Of a DNA stretch of 64,000 bases, positions 55,060 through 63,581 are shown one piece after another; the stretch's first letter is position 1; the number at the start of each line of letters is the position of its first letter. The notes under the pieces were generated by a model that saw only the letters and a program-made list of their open reading frames with translations, made no database searches and was not told the DNA's origin. The stretch lies in contig RPFO01000072.1 in assembly GCA_009746045.1 (NCBI GenBank), positions 3,359,237 to 3,423,236 of the forward strand, read 5' to 3'. Origin of the DNA: Mesostigma viride (lineage: Eukaryota; Streptophyta; Mesostigmatophyceae; Mesostigmatales; Mesostigmataceae). The position numbers and the translations under genes were made by a program.

Positions 55060-56244
55060 ATGGCTTCCCGCCCCAGATACGCAGCTAGCTACAACTTTGG
55101 CCGTGGTGTTACTGGAGCTAGTGGCAGTGGCAGTGGAAGTGGCAGGGGAAAGCGACGTGCTGCGAGGAACACGGCTACTGGAGAAGCAGGTTTGTGACGA
55201 GCCTTTGTTTTTTTGCACCCAAAAGCGCTTTTTCTTGTCGTTTCCGCCTTTTGGTACTCATTTCTTGTTATGTTTTCTTGCCCCCACACACCCGTGCATG
55301 CAGAACTGACCGCTGAACAACGGCAGCTTCACAGGGCTAACAAGCCTGTGCCCGTGCACGATAATCACGGGGACTTCGACACAAGAAACAACGTGTTTCC
55401 CTATCTGGAGAACACTTTCAAGGTGGCGAAGCTCGTCCTGGACTTGAGCAAGATCGAATGCGCCATTTGCGCGGAGGAGAGAGACAAGTATGTCACTCTC
55501 ATGCTGGAGAACGAGCCCGCGCACGCATGCTCCATCATCATCTGCGACACCTGTGCCACTACCAAGCTTCACACGTTCAGAAACCAGTGCCCGCAGTGCC
55601 GCAAGCCGCTGAGCTCGTCTGGGCAGCTGTTCGTCCCCAACCCGCAGCTCAACAGCCTGGCGTCGAGGACGCAGTACAGGGCCTGCGAACACCCCGGCTG
55701 CTTTACGATCATCCCAAGCAACATGATGGCGGCGCACGAGGAGGAGTGCGAGTACAACGTCTACACCTGTGGCAACACCGTCTCGTTCCGCCTGCTGGAC
55801 AACGAGACGCTTTCTTCCAAGATGTGCTGCGGCTATGAGGGCAAGAAACGCGCCGTCGAGGAGCACATGGAGACTTGCCCGGAGGCTGAGTCTGCGAAGA
55901 AGCTTAGCGCAATGATGGGCGTGTTTGACAAGGTGGAGGCGCTCTCAGCTGCAATGGAGCGCGACAGCCCAGACGTCTTCAAGCGCATGGCTCAGTTGTT
56001 TGGGGTGACCACGGAGAAGGCCAGGCGCATCCTTGCCAGCCTGCCTGGAGCGAGTGCTGCCGGCCCTTCTTCCCAGCGTGCTCCTCGTCCAGGGGAAGCA
56101 GTGGACACAGCAATCCCCGTCGACGCCCCCACTGACCCAATCAGTGATCTCGTGGACGCCATAGACGCTGACGTTGCTGCACAGGGCGTCGACGACGAGG
56201 CTGCAGACCCCACCTGGACTCCGGCTGGCAACCAGGACGACTGA
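55060..56244 (+). CDS. RING/TRAF-like zinc-finger protein, left-arm copy (356 aa, one intron)
   Basis: Exons 55,060-55,189 and 55,304-56,244, with a 114-bp intron (GTTTGT...GCATGCAG). Exon 1 encodes a Gly/Ser-rich start with a basic patch (GRGKRRAARN) that could be a nuclear signal. Exon 2 has a RING-like set: CAIC, CDTC and CPQCRK at about residues 93-145. A SIAH/TRAF-type segment follows (CEHPGCFTIIPSNMMAAHEE, then CCGYEGKKRAVEEHMETC), and the tail is acidic with Pro/Asp. RING proteins of this layout are E3 ubiquitin ligases; activity is inferred. TATA at 54,980, about 75 bp before the ATG; AATAAA at about 56,401. Confidence 0.8.
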
Positions 56245-56539
56245 ACAGTTACAGCTGACAGCATTGGATGTCAAAAACCCCTCTAGTTTAGAGACAAGGG
56301 CCATAGTTAGAAACCAGCCCATCCACGGGGTTTAGGTGACAGGCAGTAGAAGAAACACCCCACACACTGGGGACTTGGACAGGAAAGATGTGGATGTTTG
56401 TAATAAAGATGTGGATGTTTGCAAAACCAGTTTGAAAAAATATCTAAGCTGCACATTAGTATAAGTATGGTAAGTTTCCAGCAGGCCACGTGGCAGCCAC
56501 AAAGCCCGATCCCCGTGGTAGCCGGCGCAGTACGGATCC

Positions 56540-56910
56540 CGTAGGAATCCACGAGATATTTCGAGATATTTCCGAGATATTTTAGATATTTTCAGATATT
56601 TTGAAAATATCCCAGGGACCCCGTGGACTCCCAGGGGAATCGTAACCGAAAATCGGACTCGCGGCCGGCGATCGGAGGAGCCACCACGGGAAAACCCGTT
56701 TTTTTTTCGGGTGTGTCCTCAGAACGTTCTGAGGACACACCCGAAAAAAAAACGGGTTTTCCCGTGGTGGCTCCTCCGATCGCCGGCCGCGAGTCCGATT
56801 TTCGGTTACGATTCCCCTGGGAGTCCACGGGGTCCCTGGGATATTTTCAAAATATCTGAAAATATCTAAAATATCTCGGAAATATCTCGAAATATCTCGT
56901 GGATTCCTAC
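56540..56910. repeat. Centre of the palindrome with GATATTT clusters
   Basis: On each side of the centre (56,725/56,726) lie a CCGAAAAAAAAACGGG-type homopolymer block and a cluster of GATATTT/AAATATC words (56,550-56,610 and 56,840-56,900). The inner 300 bases are a perfect palindrome without a loop. Confidence 0.9.
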
Positions 56911-57204
56911 GGGATCCGTACTGCGCGGCTACCACGGGGTCGGGCTTTGTGGCTGCCACGTGGCCTGCTGGAAACTTACCATACTTATACTAATGTGCAG
57001 CTTAGATATTTTTTCAAACTGGTTTTGCAAACATCCACATCTTTATTACAAACATCCACATCTTTCCTGTCCAAGTCCCCAGTGTGTGGGGTGTTTCTTC
57101 TACTGCCTGTCACCTAAACCCCGTGGATGGGCTGGTTTCTAACTATGGCCCTTGTCTCTAAACTAGAGGGGTTTTTGACATCCAATGCTGTCAGCTGTAA
57201 CTGT

Positions 57205-58389
57205 TCAGTCGTCCTGGTTGCCAGCCGGAGTCCAGGTGGGGTCTGCAGCCTCGTCGTCGACGCCCTGTGCAGCAACGTCAGCGTCTATGGCGTCCACGAG
57301 ATCACTGATTGGGTCAGTGGGGGCGTCGACGGGGATTGCTGTGTCCACTGCTTCCCCTGGACGAGGAGCACGCTGGGAAGAAGGGCCGGCAGCACTCGCT
57401 CCAGGCAGGCTGGCAAGGATGCGCCTGGCCTTCTCCGTGGTCACCCCAAACAACTGAGCCATGCGCTTGAAGACGTCTGGGCTGTCGCGCTCCATTGCAG
57501 CTGAGAGCGCCTCCACCTTGTCAAACACGCCCATCATTGCGCTAAGCTTCTTCGCAGACTCAGCCTCCGGGCAAGTCTCCATGTGCTCCTCGACGGCGCG
57601 TTTCTTGCCCTCATAGCCGCAGCACATCTTGGAAGAAAGCGTCTCGTTGTCCAGCAGGCGGAACGAGACGGTGTTGCCACAGGTGTAGACGTTGTACTCG
57701 CACTCCTCCTCGTGCGCCGCCATCATGTTGCTTGGGATGATCGTAAAGCAGCCGGGGTGTTCGCAGGCCCTGTACTGCGTCCTCGACGCCAGGCTGTTGA
57801 GCTGCGGGTTGGGGACGAACAGCTGCCCAGACGAGCTCAGCGGCTTGCGGCACTGCGGGCACTGGTTTCTGAACGTGTGAAGCTTGGTAGTGGCACAGGT
57901 GTCGCAGATGATGATGGAGCATGCGTGCGCGGGCTCGTTCTCCAGCATGAGAGTGACATACTTGTCTCTCTCCTCCGCGCAAATGGCGCATTCGATCTTG
58001 CTCAAGTCCAGGACGAGCTTCGCCACCTTGAAAGTGTTCTCCAGATAGGGAAACACGTTGTTTCTTGTGTCGAAGTCCCCGTGATTATCGTGCACGGGCA
58101 CAGGCTTGTTAGCCCTGTGAAGCTGCCGTTGTTCAGCGGTCAGTTCTGCATGCACGGGTGTGTGGGGGCAAGAAAACATAACAAGAAATGAGTACCAAAA
58201 GGCGGAAACGACAAGAAAAAGCGCTTTTGGGTGCAAAAAAACAAAGGCTCGTCACAAACCTGCTTCTCCAGTAGCCGTGTTCCTCGCAGCACGTCGCTTT
58301 CCCCTGCCACTTCCACTGCCACTGCCACTAGCTCCAGTAACACCACGGCCAAAGTTGTAGCTAGCTGCGTATCTGGGGCGGGAAGCCAT
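57205..58389 (-). CDS. RING/TRAF-like zinc-finger protein, right-arm copy (356 aa, one intron)
   Basis: Exons (minus strand) 58,389-58,260 and 58,145-57,205 with a 114-bp GT-AG intron. Its translation is the same as the left-arm copy. Cys/His ligands in order: CAIC (about 93-96), CDTC and CPQC form a RING-like cross-brace. The later CEHPGC, HEEECEYNVYTC and HMETC fit SIAH/TRAF zinc fingers, which usually mediate substrate binding or oligomerisation. The C-terminal ~120 residues are Ala/Asp-rich and probably disordered. TATAAAG lies at 58,469-58,463 and AATAAA near 57,050, both on the minus strand. Transcribed divergently from the Cys-rich gene at 59,216. Confidence 0.8.
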
Positions 58390-58494
58390 ATCCAGTGAGA
58401 GAGTTTTGGTGTGCTGAGCTGATGTGAGGTGAGCGAGTGGCGAGGAGACGAGGAAGTCTGGTCTTTATACCTGCGCAGGCCTTGGTTGACGAGA

Positions 58495-59130
58495 CGGTCC
58501 CGTGGCTGCCAGGCTATCTACGTGGTCTTGCACGGGCAATCTGGCTACGTGGAAGCGCGTTCGTCGTTTATGCGCCGAAACCTTATCCACGGGACGCGTT
58601 TTTTTACGTTACAATCCCGTGGCAGCATAACGGTCAGAAATATCCGTCCACGGGGATTAAGGATTTTCGGTTTTGAGCCCCGTGGCAGAGTAACTGTCGG
58701 ATATTTTGCCACGGGGAAAGAATTTTTACGTTACAAATCCCGTGGCAAAATAACGCTCGAAAATATCCGTCCACGGGGACAGAAAAAAAACCGATTCGGC
58801 CCCGTGGCAAAGTAACTGTCGGATATTTTTGCCACGGGAAAGATTTTTACGTTACAAATCCCGTGGCAAAATAACGCTCGAAAATATCCGTCCACGGGGA
58901 CAGAAAAAAATCCGATTCCGGTCCCGCGGCAAAGTAACTGTCGGATATTTTTGCCACGGGGAAAGATTTTTTACGTTACAAATCCCGTGGCAAAATAACG
59001 CTCAAAATGTATGGCCACGGGAAATTTTCCTCGTAACCGTCATACCGTTTCCCGTTACAAACCTCGTGGCGAGCCACGAGCCGTCGATCTGCTGAATTCT
59101 TCTAGACCACGGGAATTGCAGCCCCGTGGG
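58495..59130. promoter_or_regulatory. Divergent promoter with repeated CCACGGG boxes, right arm
   Basis: Mirror of 54,320-54,960. Boxes alternate in orientation every 25-35 bp; the unit starting CCACGGGGACAG repeats at 58,771 and 58,893 (122 bp). The last boxes flank the TATA of the Cys-rich gene (CCCCGTGGGTATAAATG, 59,122-59,138). Alternating inverted sites suggest a dimeric DNA-binding regulator or a methylation-sensitive factor. What binds is unknown. Confidence 0.75.
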
Positions 59131-59137
59131 TATAAAT
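59131..59137 (+). promoter_or_regulatory. TATA box of the Cys-rich/RING-like gene
   Basis: TATAAAT directly after a CCCGTGGG box, 80 bp before the ATG at 59,216. Confidence 0.7.
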
Positions 59138-59215
59138 GCAGGACTTGCACCACCTCGCCTCGCATCCCACTCGCATCCACCCAGCTCTCTCAGCAACCAA
59201 AACCAACCAGCTCCA

Positions 59216-60480
59216 ATGGCTACCTCCTCCGCCATCTCTGCTCCTCGCCAGCGTGGGCCGCACAGTGCTCCCAAAGTCAAGAAAACTCGCCACTTCAACA
59301 TTCTTTTCCACCCAGTCACCGGCGAGCATGCATGCGAAGTCCACCTTCCTGAGGCTTCTCGCAGCGTTTTGAACGACATGATGGATCACTACGAGACGAG
59401 CAACATCATGATGAACAAGAAGCGCATTCGCTGCGTCGGCTGCGACAAGATGAGGTCTCTCAAGCACTTCTGCGAGTTTGACGAGGATTACAAGATGCGC
59501 AACAATCACAGCTTTTCCCCTGCGACGGCCATTTCTGCGACTCGTGCGAGTACCTTCAGCAGAACAACATGCTGAAGAGCATCCCCACGAAGGACTGCGC
59601 CAAGTGCAAGAAGCCGACTCGTGTGGATCTCCTCAAGATCGACTGCAACGGCAAGGCCGAGCACTGCATCAGCTGCTGGGACCCCGCATTCGAGCAGTTC
59701 GCGTTCGAGCACGAGCGGACGAAGAAGAGGTTCCCCGAGCTGCTCCAGATCTACCCGGATATGGAGGACACCGCCGAGTTCATCAAGTGGCCCACGCCAG
59801 GCACCTACACCGTCTCTGAGCCGAACTTTGCTCTCACCGGCCCCACCGACCCTGGCAAGGTCAACGTCAAGGTCGAGGAGCGCGACCAGCCCTTTCTTCG
59901 CGGTGGCTACAAGAGGAAGCAGGAGGACACAAACGACTACCTGAGGTCTTGCGGGCTGTTCAACGACGCCATCAAGAAGCCCAAGGTCGACATCGAGAAC
60001 TTCAAGAGCGACTTCACCAAGGAGATCTCCAGGATCAAGTGGGAGTGCGAGAAGCGCAACTATGTCTCCCACCTCAGCTTCGTCTCTTTCACGCTGTCCG
60101 AGTCCAACCTCACCAGCACCGTCACTCCCGGCACCAAGGAGTTCGAGCATCTGAAGAACAAGTTCTGCGGCGTCAAGGCTGCCAGCAAGCAGATGGGCTG
60201 CAACCACCAGTTGGACGTGCCCTCCAAGACCTGCAAGGTGTGCAACAAGAAGGCGCACTACCTCTTCACCGCCAACGGCCACAGCATCGACAACGACGTC
60301 GTCTGCAGCGAGTGCGTCCTCGACACTCTGCGGGAGGCTGGCACCAAGAGTGTCTCCTGCCCCATCTGCGAGGGCAAGGACTCCAAGCACGACCTGTGCT
60401 TCCCGTTTTTCCGCTACGACTCCGCAGAGTCCTGCTATGCAGCTGTCATGAACCAACTGGCCGCCCCGCGTGCCCTGTAA
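59216..60480 (+). CDS. Cys-rich/RING-like protein with -1 shift, right-arm copy (421 aa if joined)
   Basis: ATG 59,216 opens a frame to 59,575. The 303-codon frame ending at 60,480 overlaps it in the -1 phase. The switch falls at TTTTCCCC (59,513-59,520). Joined, the product has an N-terminal zinc-binding region (CVGC about residue 73, then FCDSC, CAKC, CISCW), a long charged middle with a Lys-rich segment (about 165-230), and a C-terminal RING-like set (CNHQL, CKVC, H, CSEC, CPIC, about 325-395). Paired RING-like ends suggest an E3 ligase or a scaffold; inferred only. The frameshift could be a one-base loss, programmed -1 slippage or a read error, but both arms share it. Neighbours: divergent RING gene upstream, F-box-like gene 483 bp downstream. 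Confidence 0.7.
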
Positions 60481-60963
60481 ATAGTTCAGAGAATCTCTCT
60501 AGTCCCGTGGACTTGTGTACAATTAAAGAGTAATTATATTTTTAATGAAAACAATTCACACGAACATCATGTCTTATTTTCCATGCTTGCAATCAAAGTA
60601 AAATTAACAATTGCACACGTCCCAAGTGTCCAAATTTAATAATACTTAGCCGTTGAGACTTGGCAAAAATTTGAATTTGGCGCGGTTTTATATTTATACT
60701 TCTGGCGCCGTCACCACGGGGAATGGCACGTGCCACGTGGCAGAATCCCGTGGACGTGCACCGGTCCGTACTCGCGCCGCGCCGTTCCGTATTTGCGCCG
60801 CGCTTATCCACAGGACGCGCGCGTCGCGCTCGCGCCGCGCTTATCCACAGGACGCGGACCAATCCCGTGGCAGCTGTGGATATCCCTTCGTCTATTAAGT
60901 CGCGAGACGCAACAACTCTCGCAGCTATCCTCCTCTCCATCCACCACTACCACGAAAACAGCT
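60481..60963 (+). promoter_or_regulatory. Spacer and promoter of the F-box-like gene
   Basis: Contains AATTAAAG after the Cys-rich gene, CTTAGCCGTTGAGACTTGGC (60,645-60,664), a TATATTTATA stretch at 60,689-60,698, CCACGGGG and CCCGTGG boxes (60,713-60,868), two tandem CGCGCCGCGCTTATCCACAG units (60,793-60,852), and GTCTATTAAG at 60,889 that could be the nearer TATA element. Confidence 0.55.
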
Positions 60964-61682
60964 ATGGCTGACTCCGCGAAACCAGCTATGGCTGCCACCT
61001 TCGACAGCCTGCCTGCAGAAATCGTGCACCGCCTCGTGGAGCTCTCGTGGCCCAAACTGTGTGGAATCAACAAGGCCACGCAGGTCCAGTTTGAGAAGGT
61101 GAAAGAGGAAAAGACGATCGAAGCCACTGAGCTGCTGAATGCCATTGAGAAGGAGATTCAGATGCGCTCCCGCAGACGCCGAAGGAACCCTGGCGAGCTG
61201 CGCCACATGACTTCATGCGATCTCAAGATGTGCAAGCGGTTGCTGATTGGCAAGAAGCCCTATATCTTTCTCCGTCAAGCGAAGAGGTGGGTCGCCGAGG
61301 CTCACTGCTACAGGAAGCATCTGGCGTGCCTTGCCCAGAATGTGTTTGACAAGATGTTCTGGGCTGTCATCGTCTTCGGACACGACGCTGACCTTGTCGC
61401 TCACGAGTACATCAAGTCCGTGCCGGATCTCGAGAAGGAACGCACGGCAGAAGAGCACGGTCTCGAGCTCATCAATCGCATGAAGGAGGCGGTGCGCAAG
61501 GCCCTCGAGACAAGCGTGGCTCCTCACCACCGCCCCCCCGGATGCAGAAGATGGAGGAACTGTGCAATTGGGAGTTAGACGTGTGGAAGAACCAACTGGC
61601 CAATGGCTATGTCAGCTGCAGGGAGTGCAGCCTTTTGAAGCCAAGCCATGAACGGAGGAAGGCGCATGCGATGTACAAATAA
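60964..61682 (+). CDS. F-box-like protein with -1 shift, right-arm copy (204 aa, or 239 aa with shift)
   Basis: ATG 60,964. The unshifted frame ends at 61,578 (204 aa). A -1 shift at C7 (61,532-61,538; reading CGC CCC CCC GG, a classical slippery geometry) would enter a frame coding MQKMEELCNWELDVWK, then SCRECSLLKPSHERRKAHA, to TAA at 61,682. Residues 13-45 (FDSLPAEIVHRLVELSWPKL) resemble an F-box, the SKP1-binding motif of SCF ubiquitin ligases. The middle is basic and helical (MRSRRRRRN; KRLLIGKKPYIFLRQAKRW). The C-terminal CREC pair resembles Cys pairs of the neighbouring protein. AATAAAAG follows at about 61,743. The F-box assignment is weak; alternatives are a DNA-binding helical protein. 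Confidence 0.6.
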
Positions 61683-62239
61683 GTACTTCCACTCCTACAT
61701 TGAGAAAAGGAGTGTTGAAATGATTACTGTATTTTATTTTCTAATAAAAGCGTTTACGTAAACAAAGAGTCCTCACATCTCATGCATTATAAATAGGCCA
61801 ATTAACAAATGCAATAGGTACGTAGCATATACTGAGCATACAAAACAGGGTGCAAGTGACAGAATTCAAAAAGACTTAGCCGTTTAGGAGCTACACTTAC
61901 TAGCACGGCCCCCTTAGTGCCCAGGACTTGGTGAAAATTCGGGACTTTGCACAGAAACACGCCTAACGCCGCGCCGGTACTGCGTACGACAGAAGTAAGG
62001 GCGTATGACACGGTGCTCGGGACTTGTGCAATTTAATTACTGACAAAGTACCAACGGAGTGGCGCTCACAATTCATAATTGTAGTTACTGGCAAGCCACG
62101 GACTTGTATAAATAGATTCGCCCTGGCCAGTCGGCCCTTGCGGTCGACCCACTGGCCAGTCGCCGCCATGAAGGCTTTTAACAATAAATAAAAGCAAAGG
62201 CCTGTCGAGCATACAAGGAGGAATTTGTGGCAGGCAGCC
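61683..62239 (+). promoter_or_regulatory. Spacer and promoter of the chromodomain-like gene
   Basis: TATAAATA at 62,107-62,114, followed by a ~125-base leader. Upstream are words recurring at other promoters of the element: GACTTAGCCGTTTAG (61,873), GACTTGGTGAAAATTCGGGA (61,925) and GCCACGGACTTG (62,095). No further gene is seen. Confidence 0.55.
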
Positions 62240-63385
62240 ATGGATCATGAAACTATTTTAAAGAAAATACCGCTCACGTCCCTTTTTACCCATGTGGGGC
62301 GGCGGCTCCACAAGATGGAGTCCACTTTTCACCAAGAAGAATATGCAGACACGAAAAGTAAGCGTGTCAAGGTCAGGGAGGAAAAGCGTGCCATGATGCA
62401 GACCGATGTCGGCCCATCTGGCTATGGGCTTCCTCACAAGGAGCGTGATGAATGGGAGATAGCTTCTATTTCAGATGCAAAGTTCGAAGGCGACAATCTC
62501 TTGCTCCTGATTGAGTGGGATTTTACGAAAGAACACCTTATGGAATGCGCCGTCAAAGGTCAGAAAATACAGAAATTCAGCTGGGAGCCTATCGACATGC
62601 TTGCAAGCAACTGCGACGCAGCAGTAGCCTCGTTTGTGCAGGATTTTGTCAGCACCAAGGCGAAGTGCAAGGCTGGAAACAGGGCCGACCACACCGATGT
62701 TAGGCGGCGCTGGAATGAAATCCAGGCAGAGCGCAATGCAGCACACGAGCCGCAAACAAAGCGGCTTCGACGTGAGAGCCGCCCACAGACGGTGGAACAA
62801 GACGAACAAGAGCAGAGCTATCAGAGCAACGACGAACCTTCGCACAACGAAACGCCTCCCAAGACCAAGATGGATTCAGATGAGATTGCAGAGCGGCTCA
62901 AGAAGTCAGAAGAAGAGAAGGCAGCAGTGCAAAAGCAGCTGGCTGACCTCATCGCAAGACAGGCTGCTGTGTATGTACCTGTTGCCCAGCCAGCTCCCCA
63001 GCCAGTATTCCAGCCAGCTCCCCAGCCAGTATTCCAGCCAGCTCCCCAGCAGGCATCTGTTTTTTTGCAGCAGCCTGCTCCCCAGCAGGGGTCATTTTAC
63101 GTGCAGCAACCTGTTTTTATTGACCAGCCGCTTCTGGGGGGGCAGCAGCCTGTTCCTGACGAGCAACTTGATCCTGATAGAGCTGCCAGGCGCGCTGCCA
63201 AGCAAGCTGCCAAGCAGGCAGCCAAGCTGGCTGCCAAGCAGGCTGCTTTTGAGCAGGCTGCCATTGATCAGGCTGCTGCTGCTGAGCAGGCCAGAAAGAC
63301 TCAGGGGAGAGGAACCAAGGACATGCCCTTCATCCCTGATGAGGGAAATCAAAAGGAGGGATCCTCTGATGATGAGGACCAGTAA
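62240..63385 (+). CDS. Chromodomain-like protein, right-arm copy (381 aa)
   Basis: ATG 62,240 was chosen because upstream in-frame codons lack an ATG and the TATA box is about 130 bp away. Chromo-like region at about 71-137 (EWEIASISDAKFEGDNLLLL, WEP, then a helix with SNCDAAVASFVQDF). Basic stretches (TKSKRVKVREEKR; KRLRRESR) may bind nucleic acid. The C-terminal half is low complexity: Q/P repeats, then Arg/Ala/Lys/Gln repeats at about 315-350, and an acidic tail. It ends 196 bp before the end of the inverted repeat; AATAAAG at about 63,442. It could instead be a virion or scaffold-type protein; the repeats make homology hard to judge. Confidence 0.65.
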   Translation: MDHETILKKIPLTSLFTHVGRRLHKMESTFHQEEYADTKSKRVKVREEKRAMMQTDVGPSGYGLPHKERDEWEIASISDAKFEGDNLLLLIEWDFTKEHLMECAVKGQKIQKFSWEPIDMLASNCDAAVASFVQDFVSTKAKCKAGNRADHTDVRRRWNEIQAERNAAHEPQTKRLRRESRPQTVEQDEQEQSYQSNDEPSHNETPPKTKMDSDEIAERLKKSEEEKAAVQKQLADLIARQAAVYVPVAQPAPQPVFQPAPQPVFQPAPQQASVFLQQPAPQQGSFYVQQPVFIDQPLLGGQQPVPDEQLDPDRAARRAAKQAAKQAAKLAAKQAAFEQAAIDQAAAAEQARKTQGRGTKDMPFIPDEGNQKEGSSDDEDQ

Positions 63386-63581
63386 ATAGTACTGACAAGG
63401 TTTACGTGTGACCAATGCAATGTAATGATGCAATATAATCTGGAATAAAGAATTGTTTCATTAATAAATATCATTACATGTGTTTATTTCCATGCTTTAC
63501 CACGAGGAATGCCATGTCATTTGTCCAAGTCCTGTGCATGTCTGTCAGCCCTCCAAAAGGGGTCACTTTAGGTTTTTGTAG

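Larger units (their letters stand above)
49864..56725 (+). repeat. Left arm of a 13.7-kb inverted repeat
   Basis: 6,862 bp, complementary to 56,726-63,581 with no spacer. Centre of symmetry at 56,725/56,726 (AGAAC|GTTCT). Differences between arms are few: a two-base substitution near 51,692 against 61,751, one substitution near 51,605, and single-base indels near 51,408, 54,606, 54,830, 56,508 and 56,525. Confidence 0.97.
56726..63581 (-). repeat. Right arm of the 13.7-kb inverted repeat
   Basis: 6,856 bp mirror of 49,864-56,725. It ends at TTTTTGTAG (63,573-63,581) and continues into sequence not found on the left side. Confidence 0.97.

Noticed and set aside
55258-55866. A 202-codon frame antisense to the RING gene (and its mirror)
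   Set aside because: Shadow frame; the spliced RING gene explains the region.
49864-63581. Plastid-type inverted repeat
   Set aside because: No rRNA or plastid genes; the arms abut without a single-copy spacer and carry spliced, TATA-driven genes.
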